In this document: positions 1-7,286 of the stretch, in pieces | Position numbering within the stretch: position 1 is the stretch's first letter | Layout: each line of letters opens with the position of its first letter | From: Deltaproteobacteria bacterium | GTDB lineage: Bacteria; Myxococcota_A; UBA9160; UBA4427 | DNA: 7,286 nucleotides | NCBI GenBank assembly: GCA_011051925.1 | Contig: DRKE01000442.1 | Location: forward strand, 1-7,286 | Direction: 5' to 3' | Translations under genes and position numbers: made by a program | Notes under the pieces: generated by a model | The model's database searches: none | Told to the model about the DNA's origin: nothing | The model's input: only the letters and a program-made list of their open reading frames with translations

Positions 1-309
1 GCCGAGGCCGACCTGGTGCTGGTCGTCGGCGCACCGGCATCCTCGAACAGCAACCGCCTGGTCGAAGTCGCCTCCCGCCTGGGCGTTCCGGCTCATCTCA
101 TCCAGGACGAGCGGGACATCGATCCCGCCTGGCTCGACGAGGTCGACTGCGTCGGCATCACTGCCGGCGCCTCGACTCCCGACGTGCTGGTCAGGGGAGT
201 GATCGACCATCTCAGGACGCTCTCCACCGGTCCCGCCGAACTCGACTCACTCCCGGAAGTGGACGAGGGGATCCGGTTCAACCTGCCTCGGGAATTGCGC
301 GACGCGTGA
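1..309 (+). CDS. ispH: 4-hydroxy-3-methylbut-2-enyl diphosphate reductase, C-terminal 102 residues (5' end outside window)
   Basis: IspH (LytB) is the cytosolic iron-sulfur enzyme that reduces HMBPP to IPP and DMAPP, the last step of the MEP isoprenoid pathway. Frame 1 is open from base 1 and ends in TGA at 307-309. The visible part matches the family's third domain. The VVGAPASSNSNRL stretch (residues 8-20 here) carries the S-S-N substrate-diphosphate ligands (S14, S15, N16). The GITAGASTPD stretch (52-61) carries the conserved serine (S58). The family's usual ending follows, with an F-x-LPRELR sequence near the C-terminus. The three cluster cysteines lie upstream, outside the window, so the enzyme's completeness cannot be judged. 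The C-terminus looks intact. A MATE transporter gene starts 39 bases downstream on the same strand and may be co-transcribed, though no functional link is evident. Confidence 0.95.
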   Translation, partial: AEADLVLVVGAPASSNSNRLVEVASRLGVPAHLIQDERDIDPAWLDEVDCVGITAGASTPDVLVRGVIDHLRTLSTGPAELDSLPEVDEGIRFNLPRELRDA

Positions 310-348
310 GCCGAAGCGACCGTCAGCCGACCCGCGCCGGAGTCCCGG

Positions 349-1881
349 ATGCCCGATCAGCCACGTGACCGGCGCGCGATCACCGACGCGATCCGGACCT
401 CGCTGGAACGCACGGCGGAACGGGCCCGTTCCGACCTCGAGGCCCCCGAAGATCCGGAAGTCGGCCCTCCGGTCCCGGCGGCCGCACTCGCCGCGATCGC
501 CCTCCCCGGCGCATCCGAGACGACCACGATCCCCATCAACGGATCGAGCCGCGAGATCCTGCGCCTCGCCTGGCCCGTCGTGGCGAGTCAGGTCCTGCTC
601 AGCCTGACGGGACTGATCGACCGGATGATGATCGGACGCCTGGCGGACGGCGGCGGGGCGGCGGCGCCACTCGCGGCCGTCGGCTACGCGAGCCAGCTCT
701 TCCATCTCGTGCATTCGACGCTCTTCGCGGTCGGCCTCGCCTGTGTCGCGCTGATGGCCCGGGCGATCGGAGCCCGCTCTCCCCGGGCAGCACGCCATGC
801 CTTCGCGGGATCGATCCAGGTTTCCGTGCTGGTCACCTTCGTCTACGCCTTCTTCCTCTTCGTTTTCAGTCGCGAGGCGCTGGCGGCATTGGGGGCGGAA
901 GCGAGCGTCGTCTCGATGGCGGATCCCTATCTGAAGCTCACGCTCGCAGCCTCGCTCATCCTTTCCTTCACGCTGATCTTCGAAAGTGCACTGCGCGCGA
1001 ATCGCGACATGCGCACCCCGATGTTCATCGCCGTCGTCGTCACGACCTCCAAACTCTCGCTGAATGCGATCCTCATCTTCGGCCTGCTGGGCGCGCCGCG
1101 CCTCGAATTGATCGGCGCGGGGCTCGCGACCGCGATCAGCCAGGCGATCGGCCTCGGCCTCTTCCTGCTGGTCCTGGCCAGGGCCTCCCGGAACGGTCCG
1201 ACCCACCTGCGCCTGCCGGATCTCTTCCGTCGCAATCCCGCGACCCGGGAGGTCATCCGCATCGCCGTCCCCGGTGTCGCCGAGCGACTGGTGCTCAACA
1301 TGGGCCTGCTCTCGTATTTCTGGGTCCTCAGCCATTGGTATGGAACGCTCGCCGTCGCGACGTACACGGTCGGGGTCTCGCTCCTGTCCTTCTCCTGGAT
1401 CCCCGGCACGGGCTATGCCCAGGCCTGTTCGACCATCGTCGGTCAGGCCCTCGGCGCGTCCCAGAAAGAGGTCGCCCTCCAGACCGGCCGACGCGCCCTT
1501 CTGATGGCCATCGGCACCTCGCTGCCCCTGGCCCTGCTCTTTGCCTGGTATCGGATTCCCCTGGCTCGGCTCTTCACCAGTGACCTCGAGGTGATCACCG
1601 CCCTCTCGCCCTTCATGCTCGCCCTGGCGGCAGCCCAACCCTTCCTGCAGATGCACTTCACGTTGGGGGGCGCGCACAAGGGCGCAGGCGATACGGTCAC
1701 GCCGCTGCTGGGCGCGCTGATCGGAAACTGGCTGATTCGCGTTCCGGTCGCCGTCCTGATCGGCGGCGTGCTCGAACTCGACGTCGTGTGGATCTGGGCG
1801 ACCCTGATCTTCGACCACATCGCGCGTACGCTCTGGCTGGGCGTGAGTTTTTCACGGGGGCGCTGGGCGGAGATCCGCTGA
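349..1881 (+). CDS. MATE-family multidrug/cation antiporter
   Basis: This is a 510-residue inner-membrane protein of the multidrug and toxic compound extrusion family (NorM/DinF-like). The family exports drugs or metabolites using a Na+ or H+ gradient. About twelve hydrophobic segments lie between residues 72 and 500 in two repeats of six, the normal MatE-MatE layout. The first repeat starts with LAWPVVASQVLLSLTGLIDR (73-92). The second starts near residue 302 (IRIAVPGVAERLVLN) and includes the VGQALGA motif (364-370), the counterpart of the first repeat's ALMARAIGA (134-142). The start is supported by GGAG at 339-342, six bases before the ATG. The first 65 residues are soluble, charged and Pro/Ala-rich. 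They make the protein longer than the usual 450 or so residues and are not part of the transporter fold. The substrate cannot be inferred. The gene follows ispH by 39 bases and converges on clpA. Confidence 0.93.
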   Translation: MPDQPRDRRAITDAIRTSLERTAERARSDLEAPEDPEVGPPVPAAALAAIALPGASETTTIPINGSSREILRLAWPVVASQVLLSLTGLIDRMMIGRLADGGGAAAPLAAVGYASQLFHLVHSTLFAVGLACVALMARAIGARSPRAARHAFAGSIQVSVLVTFVYAFFLFVFSREALAALGAEASVVSMADPYLKLTLAASLILSFTLIFESALRANRDMRTPMFIAVVVTTSKLSLNAILIFGLLGAPRLELIGAGLATAISQAIGLGLFLLVLARASRNGPTHLRLPDLFRRNPATREVIRIAVPGVAERLVLNMGLLSYFWVLSHWYGTLAVATYTVGVSLLSFSWIPGTGYAQACSTIVGQALGASQKEVALQTGRRALLMAIGTSLPLALLFAWYRIPLARLFTSDLEVITALSPFMLALAAAQPFLQMHFTLGGAHKGAGDTVTPLLGALIGNWLIRVPVAVLIGGVLELDVVWIWATLIFDHIARTLWLGVSFSRGRWAEIR

Positions 1882-1951
1882 AGCACGTGCAGACCCCGCC
1901 GGATCCGGGGCGCGCGATCGGCTGGGCGCCACGGGGGTCGGGCCCGCGATC

Positions 1952-4260
<2,309 letters not shown>

Positions 4261-4264
<4 letters not shown>

Positions 4265-4689
4265 TCCTTCTCCACTCCACTGCGCAGCGGATAGCCCCGC
4301 TCCTCGGCCATCCTGAGCACCGTCGCCGACTTCGTCTCGGCGACCTCGAGGACATAGACACCGGCCACCCCCGATCCGGTCTTGTGGATCTGCAGCATGA
4401 TCTGGGTCGCCGCCGAAGGGCTCTTGCCGAAGACCTTTTCGAGGACGTGGACGACGAATTCCATGGGCGTGTAGTCGTCGTTGTAGAGGATGACCTTGAA
4501 TCGCGGGGGGCGCGCCGATTTCGAACGTTCGCGGGTCGCGACGCCGCGATCCCGCTCCCGGCCGGGATCGCTCGGCGGCGGACGGTCCCCGCCACCGGGG
4601 CTCGCCGCACGACGAACCGCTCCCGCGGCCCCCCCGCCCGCCCGCTCGATGGATCCCCTGCCCGGACTTCGATTCATCATCCCCAGCAT
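4261..4689 (-). CDS. clpS: ATP-dependent Clp protease adaptor ClpS
   Basis: ClpS recognises proteins with bulky hydrophobic N-terminal residues (N-degrons) and delivers them to ClpA. Numbering from the chosen ATG (142 residues), the core spans about 60-142 and closely follows E. coli ClpS. It has the KVILYNDDYTPMEFV segment (65-79) with pocket residues N70, D71, D72 and M76, then IHK with H102, then EVAETK (115-120), which is typical of the ClpA-contacting face. All degron-binding residues I can check are present. The first 60 residues are Gly/Pro/Arg-rich and probably disordered. They are longer than the roughly 25-residue extension of E. coli ClpS. The start is uncertain. ATGs at 4689, 4680 and 4677 are all in frame, and AGGAGG (4705-4710) lies 15 bases before the first, which is unusually far. 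The frame stays open further upstream but would run into the divergent gene. The stop overlaps the clpA start. Confidence 0.94.
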
Positions 4690-4750
4690 AGCCCGCCCCG
4701 GAGTCCTCCTGTAGATCCGCAACCGACCATCCCGGCTACACTCGAGCCCC
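4690..4750. promoter_or_regulatory. Divergent intergenic region between clpS and the FemAB-like gene
   Basis: These 61 bases separate two outward-facing genes, so promoters for both should lie here or overlap the gene ends. On the plus strand TACACT (4737-4742) resembles a sigma-70 -10 box and ends eight bases before the FemAB-like ATG. No matching TTGACA-like -35 box is visible. On the minus strand TTGCGG sits upstream of the AGGAGG, but no convincing -10 follows at the right spacing. Individual promoter elements are therefore unproven, and the role is assigned mainly from gene orientation. Confidence 0.4.
4705..4710 (-). promoter_or_regulatory. Probable clpS ribosome binding site
   Basis: The minus strand reads AGGAGG, a full anti-Shine-Dalgarno match and the strongest in the clpS leader. 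It sits 15 bases before the ATG at 4689 and 24 before the ATG at 4680. It favours the outermost ATG, but both spacings exceed the usual 5-10 bases. It may act weakly, or it may be a chance G-rich match. Confidence 0.45.
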
Positions 4751-5932
4751 ATGCCCGAGGCGCCCCCGCCCAAGCTCGACATCCGGCTGGAAGACCACGT
4801 CAGCGACCTGCCCCGCGCGGAATGGGATGATCTCGTCGCCGACGATTCGCCCTTTCTCGAATGGGCCTTCCTGTCGGCACTCGAGGATTCCGGAACCCTC
4901 GATGAGGCATCGGGCTGGACCCCGCGCCCCCTGGTCGCCCGGGAGGACGGTCGCCTCGTCGCCGCCTGCCCCCTCTACGTGAAACACAACAGCGAGGGGG
5001 AATTCGTCTTCGATTTCAGCTGGGCCGATGCCGCCTACCGGGCGGGCATCGACTACTACCCGAAACTGCTGGTCGGTGTGCCCTTCTCGCCGGTCACCGG
5101 CGGCCGATTCCTCGTCCACCCGAAGGCCGATCGCACGGTCTGGATCGAACGTCTGGGCGTGGCACTCCGCGAAGTCTGTACCGAAAACGGACTCTCGAGC
5201 GTCCACGTGAATTTCTGCCGGTCGGATGAAGCCGAGATCCTGTCGGGACTCGGCTTCCACACGCGGATCGGGCTGCAATACCATTGGCACAATCCCGGCT
5301 ACCGGGACTTCGAGGATTATCTCGGCGCCTTTCGCAGCAAACGTCGGAACCAGATCCGAAGGGAGCGCCGGGCACTCGGGGATGAAGGGATCACGATCGG
5401 AACCTTCGTGGGCGATGACATCACGCCGGAACTGATCGACCCGATGTTCCGGTTCTATCTCGCGACGATCCGCTCGCGCGCCTGGGGGCGCCAGTACCTG
5501 AATCGCCAGACCTTCGAGCTGCTCGTCGAACGCTTCCGGGAGCGCCTCGTCTTCATCGTCGCGGAGCAGGCGGGCGAGAAGATCGCGGGCACCTTCAATG
5601 TCCAGAAGGGGGACGCACTCTACGGCCGCTATTGGGGCGCCACTCGAAGGGTGCGCCATCTCCATTTCAACGTCTGCTACTACGCCGCGATCGAGCATTG
5701 CATCGAGCATGGCCTCGCGCGTTTCGAACCCGGCGCAGGCGGAGAGTACAAGCAGATCCGCGGCTTCGATGCCTCACCGACCTGGAGCGCCCATTTCATC
5801 AACGATCCGCGCCTCGGTGCCGCGATCGAGCGCTTCCTCGCGAGCGAACGGACCCATGCCGAACAGACGATCGACTGGTACCGGGAAAACAGCGCGCTCA
5901 AGCCCACGGGCCGGCGTGGCAGCGGGAAATGA
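4751..5932 (+). CDS. FemAB-like / GNAT-fold protein, COG3146 (PF04339, former DUF482) family
   Basis: This 393-residue soluble protein matches my memory of the COG3146 family, often annotated as a GNAT-family acetyltransferase or a peptidoglycan biosynthesis/recognition protein. Family features in order are PFSPVTGGRFLV (111-122), LGFHTRIGLQYHWHNPGY (167-184), the basic FRSKRRNQIRRERR stretch (194-207), YGRYWGA (291-297), HFNVCYYAAIEHCIEHG (305-321), EPGAGGEYKQIRGF (326-339) and SAHFINDPR (346-354). Length is typical. The family has two GNAT-like lobes related to FemABX, which use aminoacyl-tRNA, but its own substrate is not established. There is no signal peptide or membrane segment. The ATG at 4751 has only a weak upstream GAG and lies just after a -10-like TACACT, so a very short leader or leaderless start is possible. 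The gene is divergent from clpS and ends 13 bases before the converging small gene. Family assignment is strong; biochemical function is unknown. Confidence 0.88.
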   Translation: MPEAPPPKLDIRLEDHVSDLPRAEWDDLVADDSPFLEWAFLSALEDSGTLDEASGWTPRPLVAREDGRLVAACPLYVKHNSEGEFVFDFSWADAAYRAGIDYYPKLLVGVPFSPVTGGRFLVHPKADRTVWIERLGVALREVCTENGLSSVHVNFCRSDEAEILSGLGFHTRIGLQYHWHNPGYRDFEDYLGAFRSKRRNQIRRERRALGDEGITIGTFVGDDITPELIDPMFRFYLATIRSRAWGRQYLNRQTFELLVERFRERLVFIVAEQAGEKIAGTFNVQKGDALYGRYWGATRRVRHLHFNVCYYAAIEHCIEHGLARFEPGAGGEYKQIRGFDASPTWSAHFINDPRLGAAIERFLASERTHAEQTIDWYRENSALKPTGRRGSGK

Positions 5933-5945
5933 CCCGGGGACCCGG

Positions 5946-6422
5946 TCAGAGCTCGATCCCGTCATTCATCGCTGCCAACACGAACATCTGCTCGCCTCGG
6001 GTCAGGGTCGGTTTCCGGACGAGCTCGCGGAGTCGCGCCAGGCGGGCTTCCCGGGAAGCGGGGCGGCCGGCTTCGGCGTCTCCGCCTTCCTCATCGGGAT
6101 CGGCCTCGAGGGTGACGATCCGGATCGGACGATCGACCCAGCCGGCGCCCTTGATCACCTCCCCTGCGCGCTCGAGACTCGGCGTGATGACGCGCTCGCC
6201 GACGAGTGCGAAACCCGCATCCCCCTCCCACAGGATCCGATCGGGTGAGACGGCCGCCCGGACCCGCCGGGCATGTTCCGGAACGGGAATCACGAAGACC
6301 AGCACGGGTTCGCCTTCGACGAGTCCCAGCTCCCGACCGATCTCACCGCCCTCGAGCGCGACGAAGGTCGCCATGATCAGGACGGCCAGAAGAGCCCCTG
6401 CCTGGAATGCACCGCTCCGCAT
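5946..6422 (-). CDS. Small probable membrane-anchored protein of unknown function
   Basis: I do not recognise this family. From the chosen ATG it encodes 158 residues. A short N-terminus is followed by one hydrophobic segment (6-23, AFQAGALLAVLIMATFVA), which fits an uncleaved signal anchor placing the rest outside the inner membrane. A compact mixed region follows (38-106, including EPVLVFVIPVPEHARRV and EGDAGFALVGERVIT), then an acidic stretch (107-118), a basic helix-like part (123-137) and the ending LTRGEQMFVLAAMNDG (140-155). The frame is open to 6656, but that extension looks like non-coding sequence. Starting at 6422 puts the hydrophobic segment at the N-terminus, with a weak AGG (6426-6428) upstream. 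It converges on the FemAB-like gene (13-base gap) and is divergent from the integrase. Codon use matches its neighbours. That it is a real gene is likely; its role is open. Confidence 0.7.
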   Translation of the reverse strand: MRSGAFQAGALLAVLIMATFVALEGGEIGRELGLVEGEPVLVFVIPVPEHARRVRAAVSPDRILWEGDAGFALVGERVITPSLERAGEVIKGAGWVDRPIRIVTLEADPDEEGGDAEAGRPASREARLARLRELVRKPTLTRGEQMFVLAAMNDGIEL

Positions 6423-6482
6423 GCTGACCTGATCGGCCGATCGCGCAGGATTCCTGAGTGGGACCCGCGCGCTTTCCGATCG

Positions 6483-6493
6483 CCGGATTCCGG
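6483..6493. repeat. 11-base symmetric element, single-base variant of the inverted-repeat arm inside the integrase gene
   Basis: CCGGATTCCGG is symmetric about its central T. It differs at one base from CCGGTTTCCGG (6673-6683), whose reverse complement lies at 6700-6710. This gives three related copies within about 230 bases, one of them in non-coding DNA upstream of the integrase. A shared protein-binding site is possible but unproven. Confidence 0.35.
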
Positions 6494-6548
6494 CTTTTCC
6501 CCGATGCAGGGAACCTTCCCCTTCCCGCATCCTGGGGGCCCCGGCTTG

Positions 6549-6562
6549 CGCCCGATCGGGCG
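6549..6562. promoter_or_regulatory. 14-base perfect palindrome next to the integrase RBS (candidate operator or leader hairpin)
   Basis: CGCCCGATCGGGCG is its own reverse complement and ends six bases before the AGGAG at 6569-6573. As DNA it could be a dimeric repressor site. As RNA it could form a short GC stem near the ribosome binding site. The GATCG core is common in this genome, which lowers its significance. Confidence 0.3.
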
Positions 6563-6568
6563 TCAGAC

Positions 6569-6573
6569 AGGAG
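6569..6573 (+). promoter_or_regulatory. Ribosome binding site of the integrase gene
   Basis: AGGAG lies six bases before the ATG at 6580, an ideal spacing. It fixes the integrase start. The frame is open further upstream, and no ATG, GTG or TTG occurs in it between 6580 and the start of the core-binding domain. Confidence 0.75.
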
Positions 6574-6579
6574 AAATCG

Positions 6580-7286
6580 ATGTCCGCCAGACCCGAGAGC
6601 TGGACACGAAGGCCGATCGTCAGCCGAACCGACCCCCCAGCCGGCGAAGAGGGCAACGCCCCGACTCCCTCCCCGGTTTCCGGCCCCGAGGCCTCGGCCC
6701 CGGAAACCGGAGAGAGCCACAGAGACGATTTCGATCCGGCAGCGGCCTACCTCGATCAACTCGGCGAGGGCTCCCGGCGGACGATGCGGGAGGCACTGAC
6801 CAAGCTCGCCAGGTGGGCATCCGACGGTCGCTGCGGTCCCCATGACCTCCCCTGGCATCTCCTGCGCATCGAACACACGGCCGCCCTTCGTACGCGCCTC
6901 ATCTCGAATCTCGCACCGGCTACCGCGAACAAACATCTTGCCGCCCTGCGTGGCGTCCTCAAGCTCTGCTGGCGACACGGTCTGATGCCGGCCGAGGCCT
7001 ACCAGCGGGCGATCGACCTGCCCCCGGCCCGCGGCGCTTCGCCGAAGCGATCCGTCCGGTTGGGCGAGGCGGAGCTCCGGAATCTCATCCGCAGCTGCCA
7101 GCAGGACTCCAGCCCCGCCGGGGCACGTGACGAAGCGCTTCTGTCGCTCCTCTACGGCGCGGGCCTGCGGCGGTCGGAAGTGGTGGCCCTCGAGTTGTCC
7201 GACTATGAACTCGCGAGCGGCGAACTCACGGTCGGAGAAGCCTCGGGTCGGCGGCGGCGGCGATTCCGCGCCAACGAAGACGCACA
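6580..7286 (+). CDS. Tyrosine recombinase/integrase, N-terminal 235 residues (3' end outside window)
   Basis: This gene encodes a tyrosine-type site-specific recombinase (phage-integrase/Xer superfamily), which cuts and rejoins DNA through a 3'-phosphotyrosine. It starts at ATG 6580 with a strong AGGAG and is open to the window end. Residues 1-48 form a Pro/Glu/Ser-rich, probably disordered linker. Residues 49-150 are the helical SAM-like core-binding domain, including GSRRTMREALTKLARWA (64-80) and APATANKHLAALRGVLKLCW (112-131). The catalytic domain begins near residue 160 with LGEAELRNLI. Box I, LLYGAGLRRSEVVAL (190-204), supplies the catalytic arginine R197. The beta-hairpin lysine expected near 221-222 is absent; the sequence there is ASG followed by five arginines. 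The H-x-x-R, His/Trp and tyrosine motifs lie beyond the window. It resembles stand-alone chromosomal or island integrases more than canonical XerC/XerD. Whether it is active, or marks an island edge, cannot be told here. Confidence 0.88.
   Translation, partial: MSARPESWTRRPIVSRTDPPAGEEGNAPTPSPVSGPEASAPETGESHRDDFDPAAAYLDQLGEGSRRTMREALTKLARWASDGRCGPHDLPWHLLRIEHTAALRTRLISNLAPATANKHLAALRGVLKLCWRHGLMPAEAYQRAIDLPPARGASPKRSVRLGEAELRNLIRSCQQDSSPAGARDEALLSLLYGAGLRRSEVVALELSDYELASGELTVGEASGRRRRRFRANEDA
6673..6710. repeat. 38-base near-perfect inverted repeat inside the integrase coding sequence
   Basis: Each half is 19 bases, and 17 of 19 pairs match. The outer arms are CCGGTTTCCGG (6673-6683) and CCGGAAACCGG (6700-6710), 11 perfect pairs. 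A symmetric CC/CC mismatch follows (6684-6685 against 6698-6699). The centre is the perfect 12-base palindrome CCGAGGCCTCGG (6686-6697). It falls in codons for residues 32-44 of the recombinase's disordered linker, where protein constraint should be weak. In mRNA it would form a stable hairpin; in DNA, a symmetric protein site or a cruciform. Its function is unknown. Confidence 0.8.

Larger units (their letters stand above)
6423..6579. promoter_or_regulatory. Divergent intergenic region between the small membrane protein gene and the integrase gene
   Basis: These 157 bases lie between two outward-facing genes and should contain the promoters of both. No clean -35/-10 pair is visible on either strand. 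The region holds three symmetric sequences: GATCGGCCGATC (6431-6442), CCGGATTCCGG (6483-6493) and CGCCCGATCGGGCG (6549-6562). The last lies just before the integrase ribosome binding site. They are candidate operators, but the hexamer CGATCG inside two of them is common throughout this window. Confidence 0.4.

Noticed and set aside
247..1818. 523-codon open frame on the minus strand opposite the MATE gene and ispH end
   Set aside because: Very polar, repetitive Arg/Asp/Gly/Glu composition typical of an antisense frame of a membrane protein gene. No recognisable domain.
1894..1910. GC-rich hairpin (CCCCG...CGGGG, with inner CCGGATCCGG) between the MATE and clpA stop codons as a terminator
   Set aside because: The stem is only five base pairs and no T-run follows on either strand. 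It is suggestive by position but does not meet the pattern of an intrinsic terminator.
4736..5710. 324-codon open frame on the minus strand opposite the FemAB-like gene
   Set aside because: It is antisense to a gene with clear family motifs and shows no motifs of its own.
5933..5945. Terminator in the 13-base gap between the converging FemAB-like and small membrane protein genes
   Set aside because: The gap is too short and holds no stem-loop with a T-run.
6423..6656. Upstream extension of the small membrane protein gene to an ATG at 6656
   Set aside because: The extension is Arg/Gly/Ser-rich with no conserved look. It would put the hydrophobic anchor in the middle of the protein and would overlap the integrase start. 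The ATG at 6422 fits better.
6673..6710. Inverted repeat read as a dif-like or attachment core site
   Set aside because: The 11-base arms fit, but the spacer is 16 bases rather than 6-8 and the sequence bears no resemblance to dif. It is kept only as an uncharacterised repeat.
6343..6978. 211-codon open frame on the minus strand across the integrase start region
   Set aside because: It overlaps the integrase core-binding domain antisense. The integrase has a good RBS and conserved motifs; this frame has neither.
6580..7286. Integrase as proof of a mobile element or genomic island in the window
   Set aside because: No tRNA gene, direct-repeat attachment sites, cargo genes or composition change are visible here. 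The sequence beyond the right edge would be needed.

Overview
The window is dense, GC-rich bacterial DNA with strong G/C preference at third codon positions. Six protein-coding genes, plus the tail of a seventh, fill almost all of it. ClpS/ClpA, IspH and a COG3146 FemAB/GNAT-like protein point to a Gram-negative, proteobacterial-type organism. A high-GC delta-type lineage such as Myxococcota is possible, but nothing here fixes the taxon. I see no tRNA, rRNA, CRISPR array or insertion sequence.

Left part (1-1881, plus strand): the last 102 codons of ispH, the final enzyme of the MEP isoprenoid pathway, then 39 bases later a complete MATE-family multidrug/cation antiporter with its own Shine-Dalgarno. 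Middle (1952-4689, minus strand): clpS then clpA, overlapping in an ATGA junction. They encode the N-degron adaptor and the AAA+ unfoldase of the ClpAP protease. clpA converges on the MATE gene across a 70-base gap. Divergent from clpS, after a short shared promoter region, is a COG3146/PF04339 FemAB-like protein (4751-5932, plus). This fold is related to the aminoacyl-tRNA-dependent transferases that make N-degrons, so its position next to clpSA is suggestive.

Right part (5946-7286): a minus-strand gene for a small, probably membrane-anchored protein of unknown function converges on the FemAB-like gene. After a 157-base divergent gap comes a tyrosine recombinase/integrase that runs off the window end, complete in its N-terminal domain but cut before most catalytic residues. 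Its visible part has the box I arginine but no lysine at the beta-hairpin position. Its N-terminal linker coding sequence contains a 38-base near-perfect inverted repeat (36 of 38 positions symmetric) with 11-base arms. A related 11-mer and two perfect palindromes lie in the gap upstream.

I found no clear new multi-gene defence or biosynthetic system. The best leads are the inverted repeat in the integrase gene, the missing lysine, and the FemAB-like gene paired with clpSA.
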